Numbered from the stretch's first letter, positions 26,100-37,037 are shown. The stretch is 64,000 nt of DNA from Halalkalibacter urbisdiaboli (GCF_002156385.1 NZ_MVJM01000001.1:1428895-1492894); one strand, 5' to 3'. Program-made: numbers and translations. Notes: generated by a model from the sequence alone, not told the origin.

Positions 26100-26926
26100 A
26101 AGATGTTCTACAAAGAGTCGGAATTCCTGATTCCTCCTACCATTATCATATAAAAGAGATCAAGAAGGAGAATCCGAATCAGAAACTCGAGGAATGCATC
26201 CAATCCAAGTTTGAGGAACATAATGGGAATTATGGGTATCGTCGTATCTGTTTGGAGTTAAAACAAGATGGGCTCAAAGTGAATCACAAGAAGGTTCAAC
26301 GCATCATGAATAAACTTGGGCTTAAATGCAAGAAATTTAGTAGAAAGTCACGAAAATATAGTTCTTACAAAGGAACAATTGGAACTGTTGCCAAGAACCT
26401 TATCAATCGTCGGTTTCACACAAGTGTGTGTCATCAGAAATTAACAACAGATATCACAGAATTCAAGTGCTCAGATGGTGTAAAACTGTACCTAAATCCA
26501 ATTATGGACTTGTTTAATGGCGAAATTCTTTCTTATGAGATAAATATGCGTCCAACCTTAGAATTGGCTCTTAAACCTCTTGAGGAAGCTTTAGAAATAG
26601 TAAAAGATTCAAGGTATAGAACGACTGTTCATTCTGATCAAGGCTGGCATTATCAACATAAAAAATGGGTAAAAACTCTAAAGAAACATAAGGTGTTCCA
26701 GAGTATGTCACGAAAAGGAAATTGCTTAGACAATTCACCTATGGAAAGCTTTTTCGGATTATTAAAACAAGAAATGTATTATGGTGAGGCACTCTGCTCA
26801 TTTGAGAAATTAAAAAAGAGAATTGAAGACTATATCAATTATTATAATAACAAACGCATAAAGCAAAAATTGGCAGGCATGAATCCGGTTCAATACCGTA
26901 TTCATACCAGCCAATTAGCAGCCTAA
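26012..26926 (+). CDS. IS150-type transposase OrfB (DDE integrase part)
   Basis: The frame is given from the -1 shift point at 26012; the first ATG in it is only at 26252, which supports production as an OrfAB fusion. It begins with a HTH_21-like segment (NYGYRRICLEL about residue 75) and carries the rve core with the catalytic residues in TTDITEFKC, HSDQGWHYQ and SPMESFFG (D, D, E). No internal stops are present. About 304 residues after the shift, a normal size. It ends AGMNPVQYRIHTSQLAA, typical of IS150 relatives. Confidence 0.9.
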   Translation, partial: VASFSDGSGGLSRKAQAALSFELKEKFKLKDVLQRVGIPDSSYHYHIKEIKKENPNQKLEECIQSKFEEHNGNYGYRRICLELKQDGLKVNHKKVQRIMNKLGLKCKKFSRKSRKYSSYKGTIGTVAKNLINRRFHTSVCHQKLTTDITEFKCSDGVKLYLNPIMDLFNGEILSYEINMRPTLELALKPLEEALEIVKDSRYRTTVHSDQGWHYQHKKWVKTLKKHKVFQSMSRKGNCLDNSPMESFFGLLKQEMYYGEALCSFEKLKKRIEDYINYYNNKRIKQKLAGMNPVQYRIHTSQLAA

Positions 26927-26984
26927 TATAAAACTCTAACTTTAGGGGGTCACATCACCTCTAGTTGAGCGAGCAACTGCTTGA

Positions 26985-28175
26985 CTACAAATACATACCT
27001 GCTAACATAATTCCAAGCGCCTCTTGATAAATTGTTGGATACTGAGACAAAGGCAATGGATTCGTTCCTCGCCCCAGCTCAATCGTATATCCAGGCCGTT
27101 GCCATTCTAAAATAAACCAGTCCTTATACCCCGCAAAGCTATCAACATATTGAACTGAGCGATATCCACTAACACGTGTGAATTCTTGTACGATTCGCTC
27201 TGATTCTGCTGGTTCTAACCCTTCAAATCCCCAATATATCACCTTGCCTTGAGTATGAAACGCTAATACTCGTTGAAATTGACGCTCTCCAGCTAGTTGT
27301 GCCATAGCAATTGCTTCTGGCTCAGAAAGGGGTTCATAACCAGGAAAGTCCCGTGGAGCTGGAGCTTGAGGCTTTCTAGCTGCTTCTTCTTCCCACTTTG
27401 CCGGATATTGATTGTTTAAATCAACACCTCGGATATTCGCTTTCCAACTAGAAAAATTTGTGCTTCCTTGGTTGATAGCTAAAACATTCCGTCGATAAGG
27501 CTCTTGAGTCGGCAGCCCATTAATTACTAAATCGACACCATCTGGATTCACCATCGGGACAATTGAAAGCTCTACCGATTCGTAAAATTGACTCATATCT
27601 AAGCCTCTTACTCGCGTTGAATTTGTTAAAGCAAGTAAATACTCGTTAATAAATTCTATTAACACTGGAGTTGTAATCCATTCATGGGCGTGGAAGGAGC
27701 CATTAAAATGAACTCGTTTTGACCCTCGACCAATTCTTATTTCTTCAATTGGTTTCCCCATAACACTGTACCCAATTACTTCACGTCTAATAAACGGATA
27801 AGCTTCGCTTAGTTCTCGTAAATCCCGTTGCAATACAGCCGACGAGTAAAAGGTTTGCCCACGTATAATTTTTCTCGTTATTCTTTGTGGAAGAAGAATG
27901 TTTTGACCCACCTGTAATAACTGCGGAACGATTTGTTGGTTCGTCAATAATAGTAAGTCGAGCGGAATTGCGAACCTCCGAGCAATGGCCCATAACGTAT
28001 CACCTGGTTGAATTTGATACATTGTTAGTACATATCCAGGTATAGAAACCCTAACTCCTACTCTTAACCTTTCTGGGTTTAAGTTAGGATTTGAATCTAC
28101 AATAAAGCGATACGGAATTTGTAAGAGTTGACTATAATACCAAAAAGTATCGCCCTGTCTTACCGATATTTCCAT
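26985..28175 (-). CDS. LysM-M14 peptidoglycan peptidase (gamma-D-glutamyl-meso-DAP peptidase I-like)
   Basis: A 396-residue protein with two N-terminal LysM cell-wall-binding repeats (about 1-45 and 48-95, the latter with YQIQPGDTLWAIARRF) and an M14 zinc carboxypeptidase domain (about 105-395). Zinc ligands are visible in SFHAHEWI (HxxE) and AFHTQG, and the catalytic glutamate in YTIELGRG. It matches B. subtilis YqgT and the B. sphaericus gamma-D-glutamyl-(L)-meso-diaminopimelate peptidase I, which acts in sporulation. There is no signal peptide, as in the sporulation enzyme. I chose ATG 28175 after GGGGGG; the frame to 28289 lacks a site and adds an unrelated tail. Confidence 0.88.
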   Translation of the reverse strand: MEISVRQGDTFWYYSQLLQIPYRFIVDSNPNLNPERLRVGVRVSIPGYVLTMYQIQPGDTLWAIARRFAIPLDLLLLTNQQIVPQLLQVGQNILLPQRITRKIIRGQTFYSSAVLQRDLRELSEAYPFIRREVIGYSVMGKPIEEIRIGRGSKRVHFNGSFHAHEWITTPVLIEFINEYLLALTNSTRVRGLDMSQFYESVELSIVPMVNPDGVDLVINGLPTQEPYRRNVLAINQGSTNFSSWKANIRGVDLNNQYPAKWEEEAARKPQAPAPRDFPGYEPLSEPEAIAMAQLAGERQFQRVLAFHTQGKVIYWGFEGLEPAESERIVQEFTRVSGYRSVQYVDSFAGYKDWFILEWQRPGYTIELGRGTNPLPLSQYPTIYQEALGIMLAGMYL

Positions 28176-28293
28176 TTGCCATCCCCCCATTCTTATTATT
28201 GAAGGTATGTTTATCCTCTTCTCGTCATGAATGGAGATAAAAGAAACTGGTTGTCCTAAATCACTCCTATAAACGGTGAAAATTTTCATATAA

Positions 28294-28331
28294 AAAAGGC
28301 GAGGGAACCGTCATGTTCCTTCGCCCTTTTT
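28294..28331 (-). terminator. Terminator after the DctP gene
   Basis: AAAAAGGCGAGGGAAC and GTTCCTTCGCCCTTTTT pair with one bulge; T-run on the minus strand, directly after the stop of the binding-protein gene. Confidence 0.85.
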
Positions 28332-28332
28332 C

Positions 28333-29355
28333 CTATTCAATTACCTGAATTCTATCAATATAATGTCCGTATTCGTCTGCATACTTTTCATAAACTGGTT
28401 GAACAAGCTCTCTAAATGCCTCGATGTCTACTTCCTCATACGGAATAATTTCAACACCGTTCTCAATTAAATGATCATGGTTTTGTTGCTCGAGCTCCTC
28501 TGAGATTTCCCGTTGAACCTTGGCAAATTCTTTCCCAAGACTTACAATTGTTTCTTGAAGATCTTCTGGTAAGCTCTCAAATAATTCTTGATTGATTAAT
28601 AATGTAGCTGACGCATAATAAAGTCCAGACTCTGAAAAGTAAGGAAGCTGCTCGTACGTTTTTGTACTCCAAATAACACCATAAGACTGGTCAGTCCCAT
28701 CAATAACTCCTTGCTGTAATCCGCCGTAAACTTCAGGGAAGGCCATCGGTGTTGGGTTTGTTCCAATGCTGCTATATGTATCAATTAACAGCTCACTTTC
28801 AATAGTTCTCATTTTTAAACCCTTAAGGTCTTCTGGCGAGCGAATCGGTCGCTTATTATTTGCTAAATGTCGCTGTCCATTAGCCCAAAAAGCAATTCCT
28901 TTAAAACCTGCCTCTGACATCTTGTCTAAAATGTCCTGGCCGATATCACTATCCAATGTTTTATAGGCATGCTCTAAATCTCTATATAAGAATGGAAATT
29001 CCAGAGCTGTAACATCTGGAACAAAATTACTAACAACGCCCGTAGTAATAACACTCATATCTAGTGTCCCTAATTGAACAGCCTCCAATAGTTCTCTTTC
29101 GCCACCTAATGAACCATTTCCATGAATTTCAAATTGGATTCGACCTTCAGTTGCTTCCCGAACAGCCTCGGCGTAAGCCTCAAACCCTAAAGCGTATGCC
29201 TCCTCGGGTGGTGCAATATGACCAACCTTAAACGTATATACTTCTTCCTCTACATTATTTTCACTAGACACTTCTTCATTTGTAGATTTCTCAATTGTTC
29301 CACAGGCGGACAACAATAATGCCGCTGCACATAAAAGTCCCTTCATCATTTTCAT
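28333..29355 (-). CDS. TRAP transporter substrate-binding lipoprotein, DctP family
   Basis: A 340-residue lipoprotein with a signal peptide ending in the lipobox LSAC (Cys about residue 18) and then an acidic linker. The body is a DctP fold: TFKVGHIAPPEEAYALGFE, GRIQFEIHGNGSLGGERELLEAVQLGTLDM, and the ligand-carboxylate arginine motif LKGLKMRT about residue 180. Such proteins bind organic acids, often sugar acids or C4-dicarboxylates. The membrane partners DctQ and DctM are not in the window, and a terminator follows, so this is an orphan. Starts at ATG 29355, seven bases after AGGGG. Confidence 0.88.
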   Translation of the reverse strand: MKMMKGLLCAAALLLSACGTIEKSTNEEVSSENNVEEEVYTFKVGHIAPPEEAYALGFEAYAEAVREATEGRIQFEIHGNGSLGGERELLEAVQLGTLDMSVITTGVVSNFVPDVTALEFPFLYRDLEHAYKTLDSDIGQDILDKMSEAGFKGIAFWANGQRHLANNKRPIRSPEDLKGLKMRTIESELLIDTYSSIGTNPTPMAFPEVYGGLQQGVIDGTDQSYGVIWSTKTYEQLPYFSESGLYYASATLLINQELFESLPEDLQETIVSLGKEFAKVQREISEELEQQNHDHLIENGVEIIPYEEVDIEAFRELVQPVYEKYADEYGHYIDRIQVIE

Positions 29356-29567
29356 TTCTCTTCCCCCTATTTTCCCTCTTTATTTATACCTTTGCTTGAC
29401 TATTAACACTGCAAAGCGTTGAAGTAACCCTTTTATTATATAACAAAAACTATTATTGTTCATTATAAGTTTGAATTTTCCTTATATTATCAGATTATAA
29501 TTCGATATCCTTTATATTTTTAGGGGATTTTCATAATTAGTTTATATAATTTTTATTCTAAAAAAAT

Positions 29568-29614
29568 GAAAAAGCTACCAGCAAGGTCGTTTATACCTTA
29601 GGCTGGTAGCTTTT
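29568..29614 (-). terminator. Terminator of the arabinan operon
   Basis: AAAAGCTACCAGC pairs with GCTGGTAGCTTTT, with inner AAGGT/ACCTT. A long T-run follows on the minus strand. It ends the transcript that begins with araN. Confidence 0.9.
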
Positions 29615-29626
29615 CAATATAGCGTA

Positions 29627-31132
<1,506 letters not shown>

Positions 31133-31148
31133 TCATCTTCCCTTCTTT

Positions 31149-31166
31149 ATCGTGATCGTACACGTT
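31149..31166 (-). promoter_or_regulatory. AraR-like operator before abfA
   Basis: CGTGATCGTACACG (within 31149-31166) shares the CGTG...CACG arms and CGTACA core of the three operators before araN. It lies 20 bases before the abfA start, in the gap after the YesL-like gene. It is imperfect. Confidence 0.5.
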
Positions 31167-31232
31167 ATTTGATGAATGTAAGAAACTCAGTATTTTTAAT
31201 GATTGTGTTTTCCAATCACCTCCCAACTAACA

Positions 31233-31883
31233 TTAAATAGTTGCCTGCTCAAATTGATTTGTATTGTTCATTTTATTATCTATTTTCTTGAAGGAACGCA
31301 AGGCAAGCCACATTTGAATCATAGAAAGAACACTTCCTAAAAAGAATAAAGCTCCCGCTGGATAAGAAAACAATAAATAATAGATAGCTGATTGACTAAC
31401 AATTATTGCCAACGAAATATGCATATTAACTAAGCCGACAATAAAAGCGTTTTTAATACAAGTCAATAAAGACATATGATAGTGTACATACATCGGTATC
31501 ACATGAGTTAGCGCAAGAATAAATAAGAAAACAAATAAGTAAAATGCTGAGATAAAAACGATATTCACCGAATTCATATTAGCTTGGAGAACTAGAAAAT
31601 TTAAATATAAGACGATGCCTATCGCAGTAAAAAACCATCCTAATAAATTCGCTTTAACTAGCTCCGTTTTAAACCCTTGAGAAAACGTTCTAAATAAAGG
31701 AATGTCCTCTTCACCATTTAACCATTTTCGGCAAATTGCCATCATTGTTACTGTTGCCGGGAAAAAACCAATGAAGACGAAACCAGCTAGACTGAAAAGA
31801 AGCCATAATCCATTTAAATAAGCTAGTTTTGTTACCCACGATAGCATCGAGCTCAACTTACTCATTATGACGTTAGTTTGCAT
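31233..31883 (-). CDS. YesL-like membrane protein (DUF624)
   Basis: A 216-residue integral membrane protein with about five hydrophobic helices and the DUF624 signature near the N-terminus (LAYLNGLWLLFSLAGFVFIGFFPATVTMM, about 20-48). YesL-type proteins occur in sugar-utilisation clusters next to YesMN and ABC permeases in Bacillus; their function is unknown, though a role in export or in transporter assembly has been suggested. ATG is preceded by GGAGGAG. Here it lies between two GH51 genes, 27 bases after the small Cys-rich gene. Confidence 0.85.
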   Translation of the reverse strand: MQTNVIMSKLSSMLSWVTKLAYLNGLWLLFSLAGFVFIGFFPATVTMMAICRKWLNGEEDIPLFRTFSQGFKTELVKANLLGWFFTAIGIVLYLNFLVLQANMNSVNIVFISAFYLFVFLFILALTHVIPMYVHYHMSLLTCIKNAFIVGLVNMHISLAIIVSQSAIYYLLFSYPAGALFFLGSVLSMIQMWLALRSFKKIDNKMNNTNQFEQATI

Positions 31884-31910
31884 TATGTCTCCTCCAAACC
31901 TTGGATTTTG

Positions 31911-32168
31911 TCACCATTTCGACTTCCCCGGAAAAGGACAATCTTTATCACGAAACCTTGCTCGAAAAGCAACAAGTGCACCAGAATGAATACACGTTGT
32001 TCCATTTTGTAAAGAGGAGCAGGCTAAACATTGGTTTAACCTTCTCTTATACTGCTCCTCCTCAACAATATTCTCGTCCAATGAGGGATCTGAATCGTAA
32101 ATAATTGGCTCTGAATTCATTGTTGACACATTTCCTGTACACCCTTTACATACATTCCGTTCCCTCAT
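31911..32168 (-). CDS. Small cysteine-rich protein (DUF6171-like)
   Basis: An 85-residue soluble protein starting MRERNVCKGCTGN. It has five cysteines, paired as CKGC near the N-terminus, CLAC in the middle, and C at CIHSG and DKDCPFPG near the end; this looks like a metal-binding (zinc) arrangement. I recall a Bacillus family DUF6171 with a CxxC...C...C layout; the assignment is tentative. I chose the second of two adjacent ATGs (32168), six bases after GAGAGG. The gene begins just before the end of the second GH51 gene on the same strand (overlap not in codons that matter). Function unknown; context suggests a role in arabino-oligosaccharide use. Confidence 0.65.
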   Translation of the reverse strand: MRERNVCKGCTGNVSTMNSEPIIYDSDPSLDENIVEEEQYKRRLNQCLACSSLQNGTTCIHSGALVAFRARFRDKDCPFPGKSKW

Positions 32169-32184
32169 CATTGGCCTCTCCCTT

Positions 32185-33672
32185 CTATTTAATGGCAAGA
32201 ACTACAACAGCCATTGGCGGTAAACTAATCGAAAGTGTATCGCCGTCTAATGTAAAGCCATTAAATGCTTCAGGCTTGATGTTTTCAGGGTTTTCAAACG
32301 TATTGTGAGCATCTATTGTAGAAGCAGTTAAAATTCTTCCCGTGATCGTAACCTCTGAAGTATTTAACCCTCTAATGTCCAAATCTACACTTGCATCATT
32401 TTTATGGTCAAGATTACACAAGCTTACATGGGTAGTTCCTTCATTATTTTTTGACGCTGATAGACTAACTTGAGGAATTTTCTCCCCGTTATACTCATAG
32501 CTATCAACTTTAGCATCAAGTGCTAATTTCGTTGCATCTTGATGAACTTTGTACATTTCAAACACATGGTACGTTGGTGTTAAAATCATTTTTTCGCCTT
32601 CAGTTAAAATCATTGCCTGAAGAACGTTTACCGTTTGAGCAATGTTTGTCATTTGAACACGGTCTGAATGGTCATGGAAAATATGGAAATGAACCCCTGC
32701 CACAAGTGCATCACGAATCGTGTTCTGTTGGTATAAAAATCCTGGGTTCGTACCTTGCTCGACATCGAACCAAGTTCCCCATTCGTCAATAATCATACCA
32801 ATTCGTTTTTCCGGATCATATTTATCCATAATCGTGCTATGTTTTGAAATAAGCTCATCGATATGCAGAGCTTTTTTCATCGTAATAAACCATTCGTCCT
32901 CTGGGAACCCGGTTGCAGAACCTTTACCTAACCAGAAGTCACCCGGAATTGTATAATAGTGTAGACTCAGGCCATCCATAAACCTTGCTGACTCACGCAT
33001 TAAAACTTCCGTCCAATTATAATCATCAATATTTGCTCCGCCAGCAATTTTATAGATGTTATTTCCATCGTAGTTTCTTACATACGTTTGGTAACGACGA
33101 TATAAGTCAGAATAATATTCTGGACGCATATTACCGCCGCAACCCCAGTTTTCATTCCCAACACCAAAATATTTTAGTGACCAAGCTTCATCTCTACCAT
33201 TCTCACGACGCCAATTCGCCATAGGAGACTCGCCCTTAAATGTCATATATTCAACCCATTCTGACATTTCCTGTACCGTACCACTTCCAACATTCCCACA
33301 AATATATGGCTCACATTCGAGTAGTTCACATAAGAGCATGAATTCGTGTGTTCCAAAGTGATTATTTTCGACTACGCCACCCCAGTGTGTGTTTACCATT
33401 CTTTTACGTGATTCCCTTGGACCGACACCATCTTTCCAATGATATTCATCAGCAAAGCAACCACCTGGCCAACGTAGAACCGGTACGTTAATATTCTTTA
33501 ATGCTTCAAGTACATCATTACGAATCCCTTTCGTATTAGGAATTGGTGAATCTTCTCCAACCCAGATTCCTTCATAAATACATCTTCCTAAGTGCTCAGC
33601 AAAATGTCCATAAATATTCTTATTTATTTTTCCTTTCTCAACATCAACATTAAGTACTGCGTTATGTTTCAT
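32185..33672 (-). CDS. Alpha-L-arabinofuranosidase, GH51 (second, divergent)
   Basis: A 495-residue GH51 enzyme with acid/base glutamate in [11 protein letters not shown] (about residue 176) and nucleophile in [10 protein letters not shown] (about 300). It starts [33 protein letters not shown] 33672 follows GGAG by nine bases, and a longer frame by five codons overlaps that site. It differs clearly from the enzyme at 29627 (FDEWNVWY versus IDEWGTWF), so the two belong to different GH51 subgroups and probably differ in linkage preference (family knowledge). No signal peptide. Part of the araNPQ operon. Confidence 0.92.
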   Translation of the reverse strand: MKHNAVLNVDVEKGKINKNIYGHFAEHLGRCIYEGIWVGEDSPIPNTKGIRNDVLEALKNINVPVLRWPGGCFADEYHWKDGVGPRESRKRMVNTHWGGVVENNHFGTHEFMLLCELLECEPYICGNVGSGTVQEMSEWVEYMTFKGESPMANWRRENGRDEAWSLKYFGVGNENWGCGGNMRPEYYSDLYRRYQTYVRNYDGNNIYKIAGGANIDDYNWTEVLMRESARFMDGLSLHYYTIPGDFWLGKGSATGFPEDEWFITMKKALHIDELISKHSTIMDKYDPEKRIGMIIDEWGTWFDVEQGTNPGFLYQQNTIRDALVAGVHFHIFHDHSDRVQMTNIAQTVNVLQAMILTEGEKMILTPTYHVFEMYKVHQDATKLALDAKVDSYEYNGEKIPQVSLSASKNNEGTTHVSLCNLDHKNDASVDLDIRGLNTSEVTITGRILTASTIDAHNTFENPENIKPEAFNGFTLDGDTLSISLPPMAVVVLAIK

Positions 33673-33725
33673 TCCTATCCACTCCATAGTTAATATTTAT
33701 ATTTTAATTTTTATGGTACATATTA

Positions 33726-34562
33726 TTAACCTTTTACTCCACCAACAGTTAAGCCAGAGATAAAATAGCGTTGGAAGAATAAGAACAATATGATAACTGG
33801 TAATACAGTCATTACTGAACCTGCAATCAGTACATCATAGTTATTACCGTATGGTGTTAGTAATGTAGACAAACCAATAGGTAAAGTAAACATACTATTT
33901 GAACGAAGTACAACTAATGGCCATAAGAAGTTGTTCCAGCTTCCAAGACCTTGTAAAATGGCCATTGCAGCAAATGAAGGTAACATTAACGGCGCCATTA
34001 CTTTAAAGAATATTCCGTATTCTGTACACCCATCAATTCTTGCAGATTCCATTAATTCCTTTGGTAATCCAATAGCGTATTGTCTAAAAAAGAATACAGC
34101 AATTGGGGCAACAACCATCGGTAATATAACGGCAATATACGTATCAATTAATCCTAAAGCTGTCATTAATCGATACAAAGGAAGCATTAGAATTTCAAAC
34201 GGAACCATTAAAATCAAAAGAACTAGAATGAAAATAAATTGCCTTCCTTTAAAATCATAAACTGCTAAAGCGTAACCTACCATTGATGAAAAGAATAATG
34301 ATAGAACAATCGTTAATGCCGAAATCAGAATACTATTCATATACCAAGTCCAATAACTACTTGCCTGAGTAAAAATATGGGTATAATTTGAGAAATTCAA
34401 CTGGTCTAATGGTACTGCAAGCGTAATCCCATTCCTCATTAATTCCGAAGAAGGTCTAAATGAAGAAATAATGAGAGATAATAATGGAAACACTGCAAGA
34501 AAAGCGATGATTCCTACCATTATGACCAATACCCATGATAGTACTTTTCCATATTGTGTCAT
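33726..34562 (-). CDS. araQ: Arabino-oligosaccharide ABC permease (AraQ)
   Basis: A 278-residue inner-membrane permease with six helices, of the MalG/CUT1 type. The ATPase-contact EAA loop is in ESARIDGCTEYGIFFKVMAPLMLP about residues 188-211. It partners AraP and AraN, all encoded upstream; the ATPase is not encoded here and is likely MsmX. It starts five bases after the araP stop and ends 53 bases before the next GH51 gene. Confidence 0.92.
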   Translation of the reverse strand: MTQYGKVLSWVLVIMVGIIAFLAVFPLLSLIISSFRPSSELMRNGITLAVPLDQLNFSNYTHIFTQASSYWTWYMNSILISALTIVLSLFFSSMVGYALAVYDFKGRQFIFILVLLILMVPFEILMLPLYRLMTALGLIDTYIAVILPMVVAPIAVFFFRQYAIGLPKELMESARIDGCTEYGIFFKVMAPLMLPSFAAMAILQGLGSWNNFLWPLVVLRSNSMFTLPIGLSTLLTPYGNNYDVLIAGSVMTVLPVIILFLFFQRYFISGLTVGGVKG

Positions 34563-34566
34563 TCTT

Positions 34567-35496
34567 TTACCCCTCCTTCTTCAAAGCACCAAAGAATTTA
34601 AGTTGAATAATACTAACAATAAAGATGATAACCATTAACACAACACCGATAGCCGAACCAAAGCCCATGTTGTTCATCTGGAACCCTTGTTGATAAATAT
34701 AACCGACAACAGTCAATCCTATATTCCCAGGTGAACCAGCTTCCCAAAATACAAAGCTCTCTTCATACATTCTAAATCCGTTAATTACTGTAATGGTTGC
34801 AACATAAATCGTTACAGGCTTTAATAGAGGTAAAGTAATATGGAAAAACTTTTGAAATACCCCTGCACCATCAATGTCTGCTGCTTCATATAACTCTTTC
34901 GAAATATTCGATAGACCTGCCATAAAGTAAATAATATTTACCCCAAGCCATCTCCATGAACAAAGTAATACCATCAAAAACATCCCAGTTCCTGCCCCAT
35001 ATCGCCATTGAACAGGCTCCATTCCAAAGAAACCAATAATTGAGTTTGCAATTGCAGCATCAGATTCAGCAAAGATAAGACGGAATACAACACCCGCAAC
35101 AATAACTGATGTTAAAGCCGGGATAAATAATGCTGCTCTAAAAAAGTTTGCAAATTTTATTACCTTTGAATTTAATATAGTTGCCATAACCATAGGTAAT
35201 ACTACTAAGATGACTGTCGTTAATATAACGTAAATCGTCGTATTATAAAGGGCACGATAGAACGTCGTATTAAATATTTTCTCGTAGTTTGCTAGGCCAA
35301 CAAATTCAATTTGTCCTGGGAGGATGCTCTGAAAGCTCATTACAACTCCGTTAATTAGCGGGTATAAAAATAAAACTAAAAATGAGATGACAAACGGAGA
35401 TACAAAGACGTAAGGTGCAATCTTCTTTGACATAAGTAAATCTTTCACTGGTCGTTTTTTTATCGACTCTTGTTTAGTTGAAGTTACCGGATTCAT
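34567..35496 (-). CDS. araP: Arabino-oligosaccharide ABC permease (AraP)
   Basis: A 309-residue permease of the MalF/CUT1 type with six helices (about 25-300) and the EAA loop EAADIDGAGVFQKFFHITLPLL about residue 205. A GTG three bases upstream and the ATG at 35496 are both possible; AAAGGAG is nine bases before the ATG and six before the GTG. Second gene of araN-araP-araQ. It imports arabino-oligosaccharides with AraN and AraQ (known for B. subtilis AraNPQ). Confidence 0.92.
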   Translation of the reverse strand: MNPVTSTKQESIKKRPVKDLLMSKKIAPYVFVSPFVISFLVLFLYPLINGVVMSFQSILPGQIEFVGLANYEKIFNTTFYRALYNTTIYVILTTVILVVLPMVMATILNSKVIKFANFFRAALFIPALTSVIVAGVVFRLIFAESDAAIANSIIGFFGMEPVQWRYGAGTGMFLMVLLCSWRWLGVNIIYFMAGLSNISKELYEAADIDGAGVFQKFFHITLPLLKPVTIYVATITVINGFRMYEESFVFWEAGSPGNIGLTVVGYIYQQGFQMNNMGFGSAIGVVLMVIIFIVSIIQLKFFGALKKEG

Positions 35497-35574
35497 CACG
35501 ATTTACTCCTTTCCCATATGCATGACAGGTTGTAAGGTACATAATTATTATGTACCTTACCTCCCCATCTCATT

Positions 35575-36897
35575 TTAGTTATTACGAATTTCATCCGCAG
35601 CTTGTTTTAACGCTTCCTCAGGAGACTGTGATTGTGCTCTTAAAACGTTATTAAATACATTTGTCGTTAATTGTTGCTGAGCAATAGGATTTCGAGCCGT
35701 AATGTTAATTGAGTTAATCTCATCACGGATGTCTAAAAGCGTATCGAAAATATCAGTACCAAAAAATTGATAGTATTTATTATCCTCCCGAATCGCTTCA
35801 CTCTCCCAAACTGTCCACATCGGCGGATCAAAGCCCATAATTTCCCAAAGTGCTAGATTTCCTTCTTCTGTAAGCTTAGCATAAGCTAAAAACTCTTTTG
35901 CAAGTTCAGGATTCTCTGTTTGATTTGTGACAACTGTTCCTGTACCACCAGCTCCAGCAGAACGATTTCCATCTTCTGTCCATCTTGGCATTGGACGAAT
36001 CACGATTTTTCCTTTTAAATCTTCCATGTAATCTGTGAATCTACCCATATACCACATTGGCATAATGACAGATGCAGCTCCACCATCATTCATAAATCCA
36101 TAATATTCTTCTGCATGGTGACCACCACCAGGTGTAAGCTCTGCAATTCCATGCTTATAAACCATGTCATGCATAAACTGCAATGTCTTTACATTTGTTT
36201 CATTATCAAGAATAACTTCACCATTTTCATCAAAGAAGTCCGAACCTTGTTGTGCAAGTAAAGGCCAGTACGACCAGTAGTCTTCCGTTTCAAGTGTCAC
36301 CATAGTTGCATCTGTTTTATCAACAACTTGCTTACCTGCTTCTACATAGTCATCCCAAGTATCAATTGAATCAATATCTACACCAGCTGCATCCATAATT
36401 TCTTTATTATAATAAGCAACGGTTGCTCCTACATGCGTTGGTAAACCATAGTACGTACCGTCTTTTGAATAAATATCGAATCTTGACTCAATAAACTGGT
36501 CTTTAACCGGTTCAACATATTCATTCATTGGTAATAACTGTGGTTCACCTTGTAAGTAATTTGGAAAACGACCAAGTTCAATATCTACTATATCTGGAGC
36601 TCCTTTACCAGATTGTAGAGCTAAAAGTAAATTATTATGCATATTGTCATAAGGGTAGGTCTCAGCAGTCAACTTAATTGGTCTATCAGAATGTTCTTCA
36701 TTCCAACGAGTAACAGCATCCTTAAAGATGTTCATGTGTAATTCGTTGAAGGTCCAAAATGTTAATTCTGTTGCACCCTCAAGATCTTCACCGATAACTT
36801 CTGAAGCATCCGCCTCAGAACTTTCCTCATCACCGCCACAAGCAGCTAACATCATAGCTAAACCTAATAGCAATACTAGCAGACTAACTTTTTTCAT
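35575..36897 (-). CDS. araN: Arabino-oligosaccharide-binding lipoprotein (AraN)
   Basis: A 440-residue solute-binding lipoprotein. The signal peptide ends in LAAC (Cys about residue 21), with a Glu/Asp-rich linker. Blocks ELTFWTFNELH, PDIVDIELGRFPNY, GLPTHVGATVAYYN, PGGGHHAEEYYGFMNDGG and RSAGAGGTGTVV agree with my recollection of B. subtilis AraN (433 aa), more than with other CUT1 proteins. ATG 36897 follows GAGGGGGA; a frame to 36921 is without a site. First gene of the cluster; the operators and cre site upstream (36981-37200) fit control by AraR and CcpA. Confidence 0.93.
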   Translation of the reverse strand: MKKVSLLVLLLGLAMMLAACGGDEESSEADASEVIGEDLEGATELTFWTFNELHMNIFKDAVTRWNEEHSDRPIKLTAETYPYDNMHNNLLLALQSGKGAPDIVDIELGRFPNYLQGEPQLLPMNEYVEPVKDQFIESRFDIYSKDGTYYGLPTHVGATVAYYNKEIMDAAGVDIDSIDTWDDYVEAGKQVVDKTDATMVTLETEDYWSYWPLLAQQGSDFFDENGEVILDNETNVKTLQFMHDMVYKHGIAELTPGGGHHAEEYYGFMNDGGAASVIMPMWYMGRFTDYMEDLKGKIVIRPMPRWTEDGNRSAGAGGTGTVVTNQTENPELAKEFLAYAKLTEEGNLALWEIMGFDPPMWTVWESEAIREDNKYYQFFGTDIFDTLLDIRDEINSINITARNPIAQQQLTTNVFNNVLRAQSQSPEEALKQAADEIRNN

Positions 36898-36980
36898 ATT
36901 AGTTCCCCCTCTACTTTTCAAAAATCAAACTCGACTTCATTGAAAAAAAATGTCCTAAAGTTTCTTGATCACCCCCTAAA

Positions 36981-37037
36981 ACGTGTTCGTACACGTAGTA
37001 TCTTAAAACTAAATTTCATGTTGCGTGTTCGAACACG
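36981..37037 (-). promoter_or_regulatory. Two in-phase AraR-like operators before araN
   Basis: ACGTGTTCGTACACGT (36981-36996) and CGTGTTCGAACACG (37024-37037, a perfect palindrome) share TGTNCGNACA, the core of Bacillus AraR sites. Their centres are 42 bp apart, four helical turns, as for the cooperative operator pair before the B. subtilis ara operon. AraR itself is not encoded in the window. Confidence 0.72.

Larger units (their letters stand above)
25484..26958 (+). mobile_element. IS3-family (IS150-type) insertion sequence
   Basis: About 1.47 kb with terminal inverted repeats: left 25485-25510 (TGAACTGCACCCCAAAAGTT and on) and right 26932-26957 (its complement begins TGATGTGACCCCCTAAAGTT), 21 of 26 bases identical. 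It carries orfA and orfB in overlapping frames joined by a -1 slippery site, the IS3-family layout, and the size fits IS150 (about 1.44 kb). Both frames are open and the DDE residues are present, so it is probably active or recent. No clear target duplication was found: the left flank is AAAA and the right flank CTCT. Confidence 0.92.
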
